From Cycas panzhihuaensis (lineage: Eukaryota > Cycadophyta), in NCBI GenBank assembly GCA_023213395.1, contig CM041465.1:219983741-220047740 (forward strand): a stretch of 64,000 nt of DNA. Direction: 5' to 3'. Positions within the stretch are counted from its first letter, which is position 1, and each line of letters starts with the position of its first letter. The notes under the pieces were generated by a model, which was given only the letters and a program-made list of their open reading frames with translations, made no database searches and was not told the origin of the DNA. Both the position numbers and the translations under genes were made by a program. Positions 22,381 through 33,000 of the stretch are shown here, one piece after another.

Positions 22381-23600
22381 AACATTCATGTTGATTAGCC
22401 TTAGTAAATGTTTGAGGCTCATGAGTCTCTAATACCTTGCTTATTAGGCAAAAGTTAACCCTATGTGAGTGCATGAATCTTCGATTATTATCCGAGATGT
22501 TACCCAAATCATGATTTTGATGAACCTATTTTGGTAGGTTTTGTGGTGGAGGTTGAGATAAAGCTCCCTCCCAACTAGGTTCATGGATGCTTCTCCTAGA
22601 ATTAAACATAGGAGGCACATATTTGGTTTTAGAAGATGAATCAAAATTTATTATAATCTCCTTTTTCTTTTCTTGATTGTCTTGATAGTAGGTATCTTCC
22701 TAAAACTTGATGTCTCTGCTTAACATGACTTTTCTTGATTTCAGATTATATAACTTGTATGACTTAGAAGTTTCACTATAGCCAAGGAAGATATATTCGA
22801 CACTATGATAATCTAATTTTGATCTTTGTTGATCAAGAATGTGAGCATAGGCAAAACATCCAAATACTCTGAGATGATGTATGCTTGGTTTATAACTAGT
22901 CCAAGCTTCTTCTGGAGTTTTTCACCTAAGGGCTTTGGTAGAGCATCTATTGAGTAAATAAATGGCTATGTGAACTACTTCAACCCAAAACTCATCACCC
23001 AGATTCTTTTCTTTAAGCATACACCTAACCATTTTGACTATAGTATATTTCTTTCACTCCGCTATACCATTTTGTTATGGGGTGTAGAGGTTACTGAATT
23101 GTCTTCTGATTCCATGGTGTATACAATAGTCTTTGAATGTATTGGATATAAACTCTCCCCCATTATCTAATCTTAGGGATAAAGGCTTGTATCCACTTTA
23201 TCGCTCCACAAAGGTTTTGAAATCAACAAAGTGTTGGAAGGCATTTGATTATAATTAAGGAAGAAAATCCATGTTTCCTTTATGAAGTCATCGATGAAAG
23301 TGATGAAGTATTTTGCACCTGCTAATGAAGGAGTGTTCATAGGCCCACAAATATCTGTGTATACCAATTGGAGAGGACCTAATGCTCGATGATTATAATC
23401 TAATTTTTTTTTTCTATGGTATTTACCAAGAAGACACCCTTCACATAAGTTTTATTTACATCAATATATGGTAAACCATTGACCATATCCATCTGTTTCA
23501 TAACATTTATAGTTGAGATGGCCAAACCTTCTATGCCACAAGTTGCTATCCAAGGTAGCTGAAGTTATTAGGATATATGTATATGAAGGACTAAATAGAA
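22381..23600 (-). pseudogene. C integrase (degenerate, frameshifted)
   Basis: From the right: LWHRRFGHLNYKC (zinc-binding histidines, about 23570-23530), YTDICGPMNTPSLAGAKYFITF (first catalytic aspartate, 23360-23310), then a frameshift, LDNGGEFISNTFKDYC (second aspartate, about 23165; serine changed to leucine), and QNGIAE followed by a stop (glutamate kept, about 23070). The copia block FGCFAYAHI and FLGYSE equivalents follow near 22850-22780. Not translatable as one protein. Confidence 0.75.
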
Positions 23601-23990
23601 GTTTGAACAAGCGATCCTTGGTCATTTTCCTTTTGGCAACAATAGCTTTATTTCTCTTTTTGTCTTTGTTAACACACTCACCATTGTCAAAAATCACTTT
23701 GTAGTCCTGTCCTATCATTTGCCCTACCGATAGTAAGTTTTTCCTTAGAGCTAGGATATACAAGACACTATCTAGATGTTTATATTCTCATATATCTATC
23801 ATCAAGGCTATATTACCTCTCCTAACTGATTTATGGGAGGTATTATCTCCAAACATAATGGATCCTTTTCTGTTTTTGTCTAAAATGTGAAACAAATGTC
23901 CTTTGTGGGTCATATGAGTTGAGCATATTGAATCGATGTACCAACTATCATCTTCTTCCTCCTTAACAGTAAAACTAGATAGAAACAACC
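23601..23990 (-). pseudogene. C protease (degenerate)
   Basis: DDSWYIDSICSTHMTHKG at about 23955-23905: the aspartic protease signature DSG has become DSI, which would disable the enzyme. GSIMFGDNTSHKSV and ALRKNLLSVGQMIGQDYKVIF follow, the usual copia protease to integrase linker. In frame with neither gag nor integrase throughout. Confidence 0.75.
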
Positions 23991-23999
23991 TGTTATTGT

Positions 24000-25063
24000 C
24001 CTTTGACTTAGATGTATTATAAGCATATCCTCTAGTAGGTGGTCCATATTTTGAGAAACATTTGTCTTTATTATGGCCACTTCTATGGCAATATATATAA
24101 TATAATACATCTCTCCTTCCATAACTTAAGCTCCTACTTCTTAGATAAGATCGATTAATATTGGAGGATCTCTCTCTTTTCTCATAAGGTTGAGGAGGGT
24201 TGTCTCTTAGTCTATTGTTATAATATTCTTGATTGGACCTTAAATATTGAGGGTTTCCTTGACAATTGGGATAAAATGTATGATCCTTAAACTATCTTCT
24301 TGGTTTGTATGCCTAGGAGGGTTCTCATTCTGTTGTTGTCCTTCTCGCCTCCTTTGATGAGGGGCTTGATATCTTGGAGGATCTTGCCTAGTATCCCTTT
24401 TAGGATTCCCAACCCTTCTTCTTAGAGGTGATTCTTTGGGCCTTGAAGTTTTTACTTGAGAGTCGGATTAGATATGAGCCTTTGTGGCAAAGACATGTTC
24501 TAGTGGCTCATTGGCATTTTGTTATTACTATATGGACATAAGCATAGTACTAAGCTATTCCATTTTTAATGTGCTTAAATCTTTTAAGACACTTATACTA
24601 GTGGCAACCATTTTAAAGCATCTAACTGCACTAATGCATCTAAGGATCCATTCAACTACCCTTTGTTCTATTAGGGTATCTCTAAGAGACATCATTTAAT
24701 TTACTATATCTTATACTTTGATCATAAACTCTATTATAGATTCAATGGACAACATACATAAGTTTTTAAACTTGCTTCTAAGATTCTGAAGTTTAGAAGA
24801 GGTTGCTCCTTTATATATTAATTATAATATATCCCAAGCTTCTTTTGATTTTATAGACTCACTAACACAAGGGAATACATGATCTCCAAATGCACAAAAA
24901 ATAAATGCCAAGGCTTCAGATGGATTTTAACCTAATTCATTGTATCTTCATAATTTCCCATATTTCATTAGCTATGAGGATGGATTTCATCCTCCTACTC
25001 TAATTTAAGAAAATATTTTTGTCAAATTTAGGGATGATCATGTTGCCAAAACTAGAAGCCATG
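24000..25063 (-). pseudogene. C gag (degenerate)
   Basis: Starts MASSFGNMIIPKFD at 25062 and continues with stops, matching J gag (MTSSFGNMIILKFDRNNFLNWSRRM). At the C-terminal end (about 24105-24060) the zinc knuckle reads YIYCHRSGHNKDKCF, so the first cysteine of CX2CX4HX4C is lost. The basic, glutamine/arginine-rich segment between (24130-24400) matches the same segment in J and K. Gag would form the particle and its knuckle would bind element RNA. Confidence 0.7.
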
Positions 25064-25214
25064 TTAAACTAAGGTTTTTATTGAACAAGGGTAACAAATA
25101 AGGACTAAGTTTACAAAAGTTAAATTTAAATTAAAAAAAAAATTGAATTTGAAGTTTGGAAAGGTTTTGAGTTTGAAATTTGCACTAAGTTTAAATAACC
25201 CAAGCTTTACCCAA

Positions 25215-25690
25215 AGTTTTGAAAAATGAACTAGTACCTAATAAGGCTACTAGGCTCTAAATTTAGGGTTCTCTTGGGGAAACCTTCAGTTGCTATCCTA
25301 TCTAGTAGCACTTACCCATAGATGGCAAAATAGAGTCTCAATATACTAGTATGTGAGCTCAAGCCTTTATATACCTTAGTATGTAGGTTGTTAAGAAGGC
25401 TTTTATACCCCCCTGAATTGTGGACCCACCTGCACCAAACTTATACCTAGTGATAGATCTAGCGGTAAAGATTACTTGAATCAAAGCACTCACCCTCTCT
25501 AAGTTGAGCTTTGGTCTCCAAACACCAAATGGGAAAAGGTTCTGCACCTCAACCTACCTCCGAATATACCTAATAGCTAATGGTTGTCCTCATCCAATAT
25601 GAGTAGGCCAATTAGCATGTGTGAGGTGGTAACTTAAGGGGTCTTAACCATTTTGCTTACAAGGCTGGAAAAAAGAGGTGGTTTAATTCA
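25215..25690 (-). other. Conserved leader block of the C/J family
   Basis: Matches 58630-59105 in J over about 470 bases, including shared words CACCTGCACC, CACTCACCCTCTC, TTGGTCTCCAAACACCA and AATATGAGTAGG. It is clearly less AT-rich than its surroundings. J has a short perfect hairpin GCAACC-GAA-GGTTGC (minus strand) near 58700; C has a mutated version near 25290. Function unknown. Confidence 0.7.
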
Positions 25691-27805
25691 AGATTTATAT
25701 TTTTAATATGAAAATAAATTAATCAATGCTGTGGTCTTACTTAGGGTTTTGAAAGGTTCCTTTTATACAAAAAGAAATAACTTAAAAGAAGAACAATATC
25801 CATTAAGCAAGAATGAACAAATGATATAATAGACTTTTGAAAAAAATATTCAAATAATAACCTTTCTTAATAAACCAAAAGAGAATACCAATATACAAGC
25901 CAATGTCTTTCAAATTGAAATGCTTTTTGAAAATAAAGTACACAAGAAACTACATGCACTTTCTTTAAGTGAAGCAATAAATCAATGGAGTTTTCAATAT
26001 TTCAATGTCCTTAAATCAAGAATGTTGAGTGAACCTTTGATACATAAAATGGGCAAGATAGGACTTGTAATTATACTTTTGCTATGCACTTTTAAAAAAA
26101 TATGACTTTAGAATAAATAAGAAAGCTTCTTTGATTAATGAACCAATGAACTTTAAGATATATAAAGATTATTGCAAATATTCTTTGAAATAAGATGAAC
26201 AAATGACAAGAAGCTCCTTTGTAAGTTTATAAGTAAACTAGGCATAACCTTTCTTGCAAATCAAATAAGGCCTCTAACCATGCAAATTTGAAATAAAACT
26301 ACTCTTAATAATGAAAAAAAATATAGAAGATCAATAACATTTTTTCTTTAAACTAAGCTTGAATTTTTAAAAATAAAGAGTAACTTGAGAAAAAGAAATA
26401 ACCTTTTTTAATGCAAAAAAGAGTAGTTATTCCTTTAAAAATAGTAAAAAGAAAAGAAATTGAAGTGAAATTTTACTTTTGATTATAGAAATGCTTGAAA
26501 AGAGATAAGTTTCTTATAGAAAATAAACAACTAGAATGTAAAGAAGTACCTATTTGATTGAATAGCTCCTCTTAGCTTGAAATCTTGAAGAACTAGCTTC
26601 TTGCTACAAAAAAGAACTTGAAAATATAAACAAAAGATGATAAAAGCTTCAAGAATGAGCTGTTAGTAATTAATAAATTAGTTGTAACCTTTTGAGATCA
26701 TATAATGTATGAAAAGTTATACAATGATATAGATAAAAACTAAATAAGGATTTGGAAATAAGTTACTTCAAAAACCTACTAATTGAACTCAGAATTGAAT
26801 GAAATCTATCTTAAATTAAAGAATATTAAATTAGCTTTCCAACGGATTTGACCGTTCAGAAATTTGACTTCTGTAGCTCAAGATTTTAATTAATAAATGC
26901 AAGGACCTCTTTTTGGGCTTAAAATAGGACTACAAGATAAAAATGTTATCAAAATAGAATATAACCTTATAAAAGATATAAAAAAAGTCTACTTATAGAT
27001 AGAAGACCTTTAAATCTGATTTATTTAATAAGAAACTTGAAGAAAAACTTCAAAAAAATGTTGATTAGTGATTAGTTAGGCTTGATATAATACCTTAATT
27101 TCAATAGCTTGTAAAAATTATAAAAAGACTTCAAAACACTTAAAAGATTATATCAGTATGAAGAGAGATAAGTCAACTTTCCTACGAAGCTAACTGATCA
27201 AAAAATAGATTCCAAACAAGGAAGATATAACAAAAATGGTAAAGTGACCTCTTTATGTTTAATAAACTAGAAGCTAAAAAATGAGGGGAGTTAGATCATT
27301 AAAAAACTAATCAAATCTATCCAACATTGGAAAATAACTAGTCTACGATGTAGCTCTCAAAATTACAGTCGCAACGGAACTAGTTTGATCAAAAACTAGT
27401 ACTTTAGTGAGAAGTTAGGACTAAAAATATGTCATTTACCCTTTAGAAGAAAATAAATAAATAAAATATAAAGGAAAATTATTATAAAGTGAAGTTGGCC
27501 CCTTTAACTCAATGCTTCAGGTCACATGGGGGTCACAAGATGGGGGGCTGAGGCCTTAAGGGGGCTTATTACCTTAACAAAAGGATTTCAAATGTTATAA
27601 AAGCTAATTAAATTTATATAACCTTTAATAATAATTTTAATCAACATCTTATAATGTTGAATTAAAATAGATGAATGTTGTGACTGTGCAGAGACTTTGG
27701 AGGGAAAACAGAGGCTGAGAGATCAATCGAGTCGATCGATCTATAGTCACAAATAGAGATGCAGTTGATCCTCTAAATAGATCAAGTCAGAAACTATAAA
27801 ACATG

Positions 27806-27824
27806 ATATATACATATATATACA

Positions 27825-27878
<54 letters not shown>

Positions 27879-27883
27879 CATAC

Positions 27884-27976
<93 letters not shown>

Positions 27977-28062
27977 CATATATACATATACATATACATA
28001 TATATATACATATATATATATATACATATATATATACATATATACATATATATATGTATACA

Positions 28063-28094
<32 letters not shown>

Positions 28095-28143
28095 CATATA
28101 TATATATACATATATATATCTATATATATATATGTATACATAT

Positions 28144-28203
<60 letters not shown>

Positions 28204-28218
28204 GTATATATATATATG

Positions 28219-28286
<68 letters not shown>
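27806..28286. repeat. (AT)n microsatellite with TACA interruptions and (GA)n end
   Basis: About 450 bases of TATATA broken at irregular intervals by CATA/GTATA units, ending in (GA)n at 28256-28286. It lies in the C leader. The long open frames through it encode only alternating isoleucine/tyrosine and are not genes. Confidence 0.95.
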
Positions 28287-28288
<2 letters not shown>

Positions 28289-28980
28289 AGTGGCAGTGCA
28301 CAATGAATAGAGAGCACAACGAGTAAAATATGATAAATACAGACTAAATAACTTTGTTACAATACTAGAGGATCTCTACTAAGGCCGTTCGAGTAGGGTA
28401 GACCCAATTTCAAAAAAAAAAAGTTTCAAAGAAATTTGTATAAATTAAAGAAAAGAGATGAAAACTTTGAAAAATGGAGCTGAGTTAACTTGGGTGGTCA
28501 GATCTCCCTACAAAAGTGACAGCTTGTCACCAAATTTTAAGAGTGGCTAGATATCTAGGATATCTACACATCGGTAAATTTTCATGTCAAATGAAGGTTT
28601 ATAGAGTGAGAATGAAGCCATTGAGCAAAACAGGTTTTAAACAAGAATCTGAGATTCAGAGAGAGATTTCTCTTAGTATACGTAGTAAAAGCATGAACAA
28701 CTTTTACCATTGGCTAGAGGATTCAATTCTGATCACAATGAGAAGTCTTATGAGATAGTTTCGATTAAAGACTGAGAAGCTGGAATCGATTGAAATTGAT
28801 TGAACGGTACATGTAATCATACGAAAAAATATAAATGAAAAAAAATAAATATATAAATAATGATTTTATAAAGTTGAACCTTAATATATCAAAAATTATT
28901 TATATACTAAAATAAATGAGTTGTGAATCACATAAGATTTTTAGAAGTCAAACGATTACATGCCAACTGCCAACCAGGTT
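28287..28980. other. C leader next to the primer site, nothing further recognised
   Basis: Mixed-composition sequence without a homologue elsewhere in the window. A poly-A run at 28413 and a short open frame at 28516-28758 that I do not believe is coding. Confidence 0.4.
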
Positions 28981-28992
28981 GCTCTGGTACCA
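28981..28992 (-). other. C primer-binding site
   Basis: Minus-strand TGGTACCAGAGC, one base from the initiator tRNA-Met site, two bases from the LTR. Confidence 0.9.
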
Positions 28993-28994
28993 AA

Positions 28995-29350
28995 TGAAGG
29001 TTGCAGAGGAGTAGAGCGAGACTACAACGATGAGTGCATCTTGAGTAAACTATAATCTCTAAATCAATGGCAATGTTAAAAAATACCAGGGAGGTATTCC
29101 CACCCCATTTATAGAGATTTTGTGGAGGTGACAAGCACCTCAACCTGACTTGTACATTAGCCAAGAATAATTCAAAATAATATTAAAAATTATAATTAAT
29201 AAATGTAACACATACCTTAAGGATGTTGCATTGACTTTTGTGGCTCTAGGTGATTGATACGTAGCTCTAGGTGCCTTAGGGAGCCTCAAAGGTGGCTTTG
29301 AGGGGCTCTAGGTGCACAACTCCTTATGCACATTGGGGGTTATCCCAACA
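28995..29350 (-). repeat. C 5' LTR
   Basis: 356 bp, the same length as its partner, TGAAGG...CCCAACA in plus reading. Confidence 0.92.
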
Positions 29351-29355
29351 AGATT

Positions 29356-29774
29356 TAAATGGATTTAACTATGTTGATGATGTTGTACATATGAGACAGA
29401 TGATATAGTAGGTGTTTTATGTTGAAAAGGCTAATGTTGATAACTCAAATAAAATGGATAATCACATTGTTATACTTGATGATGTTGCATGTACTTGTGA
29501 TTTGATTAATTCCCATAAGACAAAGGATCAAGAAGATAAAGTAAAAGATGAAGCCACTCTTCTCCATTCGAAGCAAGTCATACCTACTTGGAGATCACTT
29601 AAGCTATACTATGGTTAGGGAAACTACTTTATAAGGATAATGATGAAGGTTAATGATCACATCAAGAAAGATGAAGACAAAGCTAAAGGACGTGTTCAAT
29701 CATTCTCTCAATGTTTTCCTCAAGTATATGTACCATAAATTTAAAGAAAAATCAAAAATTTATGTGATGACCAT
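29356..29774 (+). pseudogene. B gag-like protein, C-terminal part
   Basis: Resumes as DLNGFNYVDDVVHMRQ, in register with A (ELNVTNYINDVFLIRQ), then MFYVEKANVDNSNKMDNHIV..CTCDLINSHK (29412-29618), a stop, and a final open part from 29653 ending KYMYHKFKEKSKIYVMTIK. The acidic/lysine-rich middle has no zinc knuckle. The last codons overlap the polypurine tract, as in many compact elements. Confidence 0.6.
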
Positions 29775-29786
29775 TAAGGGGGAGTA
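29775..29786 (+). other. B polypurine tract
   Basis: AAGGGGGAGTA directly before the TGTTGGGG start of the 3' LTR. Confidence 0.85.
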
Positions 29787-30100
29787 TGTTGGGGTTAATA
29801 CTCATCACTCAACGCCCACTTTAGTGCATACAACTTAAGGGTAAGTTAAGTTTTTTAATTTTCTACTTTATATTATTTTAATGTAATTTAAATTCAAGGT
29901 TGAGGAGGGCTCCCACCCTCCTCCCGAATATTTATGCTATGGGGTTGTAAACCCTAGTGTTCATCAATACCATCTCCTTAATGGATATTTTATAATACTC
30001 TCTCAAAGATGGATTGAATACAAAGATTATTATGTTTATGCTATAATGGATTAATTACTTGATGTACTACTCTACTCTGTCTCCTTAATCTAAACATTCA
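29787..30100 (+). repeat. B 3' LTR
   Basis: TGTTGGGG...ATTCA, 314 bp, followed by the ATAAG duplication. Clearly homologous along its length to 11687-12012. Confidence 0.9.
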
Positions 30101-30105
30101 ATAAG

Positions 30106-30500
30106 TCTATTTTCATAAGAACTTTCAATCATAATTTCAACATAGATTCCTCTTTAATCAATGAAGGATAATAATGTAGTAATAAAGAATATATATTCTT
30201 AAAATTGATAATAACAAATAAATCTATAATATGCAACAAATCTCCTTTAAAGCAAGATAAATATCCTTTTGAAATGAAATTAATATTCAATCAATAATGC
30301 TTTCAAAAGATAATATATATATGAATCTTAAAAATAAATGCTTATAAAGTAAGTATGTAGTTATGTAGTGAAATACACCTTGAAATGCTTAAAAGAACCA
30401 AAAAAGAGCTTATAACTATATACTATAATGCATCTTCGAGCTTTCAGGTATAATGGCCTTAAAACAACTTGAATATGCTTTACTAGTGAGTTAAGAAATA

Positions 30501-30536
<36 letters not shown>

Positions 30537-31554
30537 TTTAAATAAATGTCTATTATAATTAATAAAAATATAACTTAATAAAGAAGAAATGCTCTTTGCA
30601 TAACAGACTTCTTCAAGAATTCAAATAAGTTTTAGGAGGCATGTAGTGCTTTTCTTGAATAATCTAAATGCAACTTGAAAAGCTTTAAAGAGGCAAAATA
30701 ATGACTTTGAACAAGTAAAAAAGATGCCTTAAAGAGCTTTAGAATTAACTTTATAGGCTAGAATATGAAATGACAACTTTATAATAGAGTTAGAAGGGAT
30801 TTGAATGTACTAGGTTGTCGCTTTTGATCTCAAAGGGGGCTCCTTCTCTTCAGGAGGTTGAAATAGAGCTAAATAGCTATAAAACTCAATTGTAAGACTC
30901 TAAAATAGGGAAAAGCTATCAATAATTGATTAATAGCTTAATAATAAATAAGTATGCTGAATTATAATAAAAAAAAATGCTTAAAATATTTAAAAAATAG
31001 GTCAATTTAGGATGAAATAAAAGCTTTGATTTTATTAGATTTAACGCCCTACAAAATAGTATTAGATTATAATAAAACCTATTCCAATATGTAGATAATC
31101 AAAAAATCTGTCTAATGGATCTAGCCGTTTGAAAAATAAACTCTTAGATAAAAAGTTATGACTATTTCAAGAACTTTGCTGCTAGGGTTTTTAAAGATTG
31201 TAATAGTACCTAGTAGTAAAATGATTGTTTGAAAAGGAAATTAAAAAATAAAAATAAAAATTGATGTCATTTAGATACTTATATCCAAAGTTATGGCTCT
31301 TTGAAGTTGAGGTTGCAGAACTATTCCAAAAATACAGTGACAGAAAAATAGCTTGAAATTAAATCTACTATAATTTCTGTAACTTTTCACCAAAACCAGC
31401 ATTATGACCACTCAAAATTTATGTTGCGAGTATTTTCATCTCAAATTCTTTGTTGATTTTTATCCTAATGAGTAAAACTTTCATATGCTAAAAGCCTTTA
31501 AAAAAATATTTTAGCCAAAAAATAGATCCCTAACTCTTATATGGATCGAAAATG
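30106..31554 (-). other. A leader
   Basis: Non-coding, AT-rich, with a short (AT)n tract at about 30505-30530. The part next to the primer site (about 31060-31450) matches the leader of the unrelated-LTR element I at about 50120-50510. Confidence 0.7.
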
Positions 31555-31566
31555 GCTCTAATACGA
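31555..31566 (-). other. A primer-binding site
   Basis: Minus-strand TCGTATTAGAGC, a two-base variant of the initiator tRNA-Met site, just inside the 5' LTR. Confidence 0.8.
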
Positions 31567-31568
31567 AA

Positions 31569-31886
31569 TGCTGGATACTGGAGATGAGAGCGGAGTATAT
31601 GAAGACATGTATTCAAGCCATATTGTAAATGCATATTCGAAATATCATTATATTAATCTGTTTTATAGAAGAGTACATCAAATTTCTTTGAGAGGTGGTG
31701 TTGAAGAACATTGAGGGTTTAGGCCCTTAAGAATAAATATGCAAGAGGAGGGTGAGAGCCCTCCTCAAGCTAAAATTTAAAATACAATAAAATAATAACA
31801 AAACATAATAAAATAATATCGTCTAACGACTGAGGGCAGCTCATATGGTCCCAATGCAAGGTTAAGTGATGAGAATTAACCCAACA
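31569..31886 (-). repeat. A 5' LTR
   Basis: TGCTGGATACTGG...CCCAACA in plus reading, matched along its length by 10581-10897. Confidence 0.88.
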
Positions 31887-33000
31887 ATAACCTTACAAAT
31901 ACATCCAAATTTTGCTCAAGAAATTGATGTATTTAATTGTATTCTTTCTCTAAATGGGTTATCCCAACTTATAGGGTCCTATTACTTGAAACCTCCATTG
32001 AGAATGTGGCCATCTTATCTTCATCCTTATTGGTAGTGACATCTTTTATAAAAGTGCTACACAGGGAAATAGAGTGCCTACTTTTGTCTTACCTAGAAAA
32101 AATAATTTGATTATTATTTTACATTGTCCTATTACTATTTCTTATATGTGAGAGTAGTTCCTTTTTTTTTTTATATTCACCCATAACAATGTCCTTGTAT
32201 TTGATTTATCATCCTCATCATTCTAGTTTGGAATCAAGAACTAATATCCATCCAAATTATCATCTTCGTTAGATTCCATCCATTCTAGTTATTTTACTTA
32301 AACATTTGTTTGTAATGGTTGTGTAGAGGGGAATAAGGTTAGTAATTATGTCTATTCTCTATTTGTGATCATTGTTTTGCCTAATTGACAAATAATGATA
32401 ACATCTACTATGGCCAACCTAGGTCTTCCAAGAATTATAGGATATCCTTTCACATTCCCTTTTGGTTTCATTACTTTCAAATCACCCAAAAAATTTTAGT
32501 TGCAAACTTTTATTAAGATATCCTTCAAAATGTCTTTAGGTTTCACAATGGATCTATTAGCTATTTTGAGCATTGTTCTTGTATTCTACAGTCGTTTAAT
32601 CCATAATTGCTGTGTGGTATTATAGGTTATCATGTTAAAGCATGTGCCTAGATCTACTAATATTTTCTTCAATTTGATTGTGCTAATAAAAATATTAATC
32701 TTTAGATTGCTTGGATTGTTGTATTTCTTGCCTTGTATGGTATTGGCAACTAGTCCTACAAACATGACAAACTTTAGTTATTTGTATGGATGCTTCCTTA
32801 AATGTTGGCATAAATTGACCACTTACTTTGTATATGTTGGTGTATCTTTCAATGCTCAAAGCAATGAGATCTTAATATATATTTCCTATAATTGTCATTG
32901 AAAATTTAAGGAAATACCCAAATTATTTTTGCTCTTCTTAGTGTTGGAATTTGATTGGGAATGATATGTTGGCCATTCAATTTTTTATATCATTTATGAT
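31887..33000 (-). pseudogene. Gy2 protease and linker to RT (degenerate)
   Basis: Minus strand: VDLGTCFNMITYN at about 32655-32615 resembles the LVDxGSSxNxL aspartic protease start of gypsy elements. ANRSIVKPKDILKDILIKV (about 32565-32510) and YPIILGRPRLAIVDVII (about 32450-32395) give the flap and the conserved ILGRP block. The piece ends with HQFLEQNLDVFVR at 31887, the pre-RT sequence that continues at 10580 on the other side of A. Stops are present. Confidence 0.7.

Larger units (their letters stand above)
25064..28980 (-). other. C leader, 3.9 kb, with conserved block
   Basis: Non-coding between primer site and gag, far longer than the few hundred bases common in copia elements. It has a conserved less AT-rich block (25215-25690), AT-rich spacers and an (AT)n tract. 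The first 1.6 kb next to gag is alignable with the leader of J (58500-60116). No ORF of note. Confidence 0.7.
14327..29350 (-). mobile_element. C: Ty1/copia element inserted in B gag
   Basis: Two 356-bp LTRs (14327-14682, 28995-29350), exact target duplication AGATT (14322-14326, 29351-29355), initiator tRNA-Met primer site at 28981-28992 and polypurine tract at 14683. Minus strand: 5' LTR on the right, a 3.9-kb leader, gag, protease, integrase, RT, RNase H. The domain order IN before RT defines copia. D is inserted in the RNase H region. Size without D is about 8.8 kb. The LTRs differ from each other by roughly one base in nine by eye, mostly transitions, so this is an old insertion. Confidence 0.92.
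11687..30100 (+). mobile_element. B: gag-only LTR element inserted in A, opposite orientation
   Basis: LTRs 11687-12012 and 29787-30100, primer site at 12015, polypurine tract at 29775, exact target duplication ATAAG (11682-11686 and 30101-30105). It sits about 100 bases 5' of the gag start of A. Without C it is about 3.4 kb: LTR, a 2-kb leader, a gag-like ORF and LTR, with no pol. LTR, primer site and gag show it is the same family as A. Confidence 0.9.
10581..31886 (-). mobile_element. A: gag-only non-autonomous LTR element, nested in Gy2
   Basis: LTRs at 10581-10897 and 31569-31886 (about 317 bp, TGTTGGGTTAAT start on the minus strand), polypurine tract beside the left LTR and primer site beside the right LTR. 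Target duplication ATATC (10576-10580) versus ATAAC (31887-31891), one mismatch, interrupts the Gy2 pre-RT codons. The body without insertion B is about 2.9 kb: a leader of roughly 1.45 kb and one gag-like ORF of about 220 codons. There is no protease, RT or integrase, so it would depend on a helper element. B is the same family in the opposite orientation. Confidence 0.8.

Noticed and set aside
27747-28319. Open frames of 130-190 codons on both strands
   Set aside because: They are translations of (AT)n with TACA interruptions, giving only alternating isoleucine/tyrosine.
29412-29838. Open frames as independent host genes
   Set aside because: They are the C-terminal part of the B gag-like ORF, in register with A, ending at the polypurine tract.
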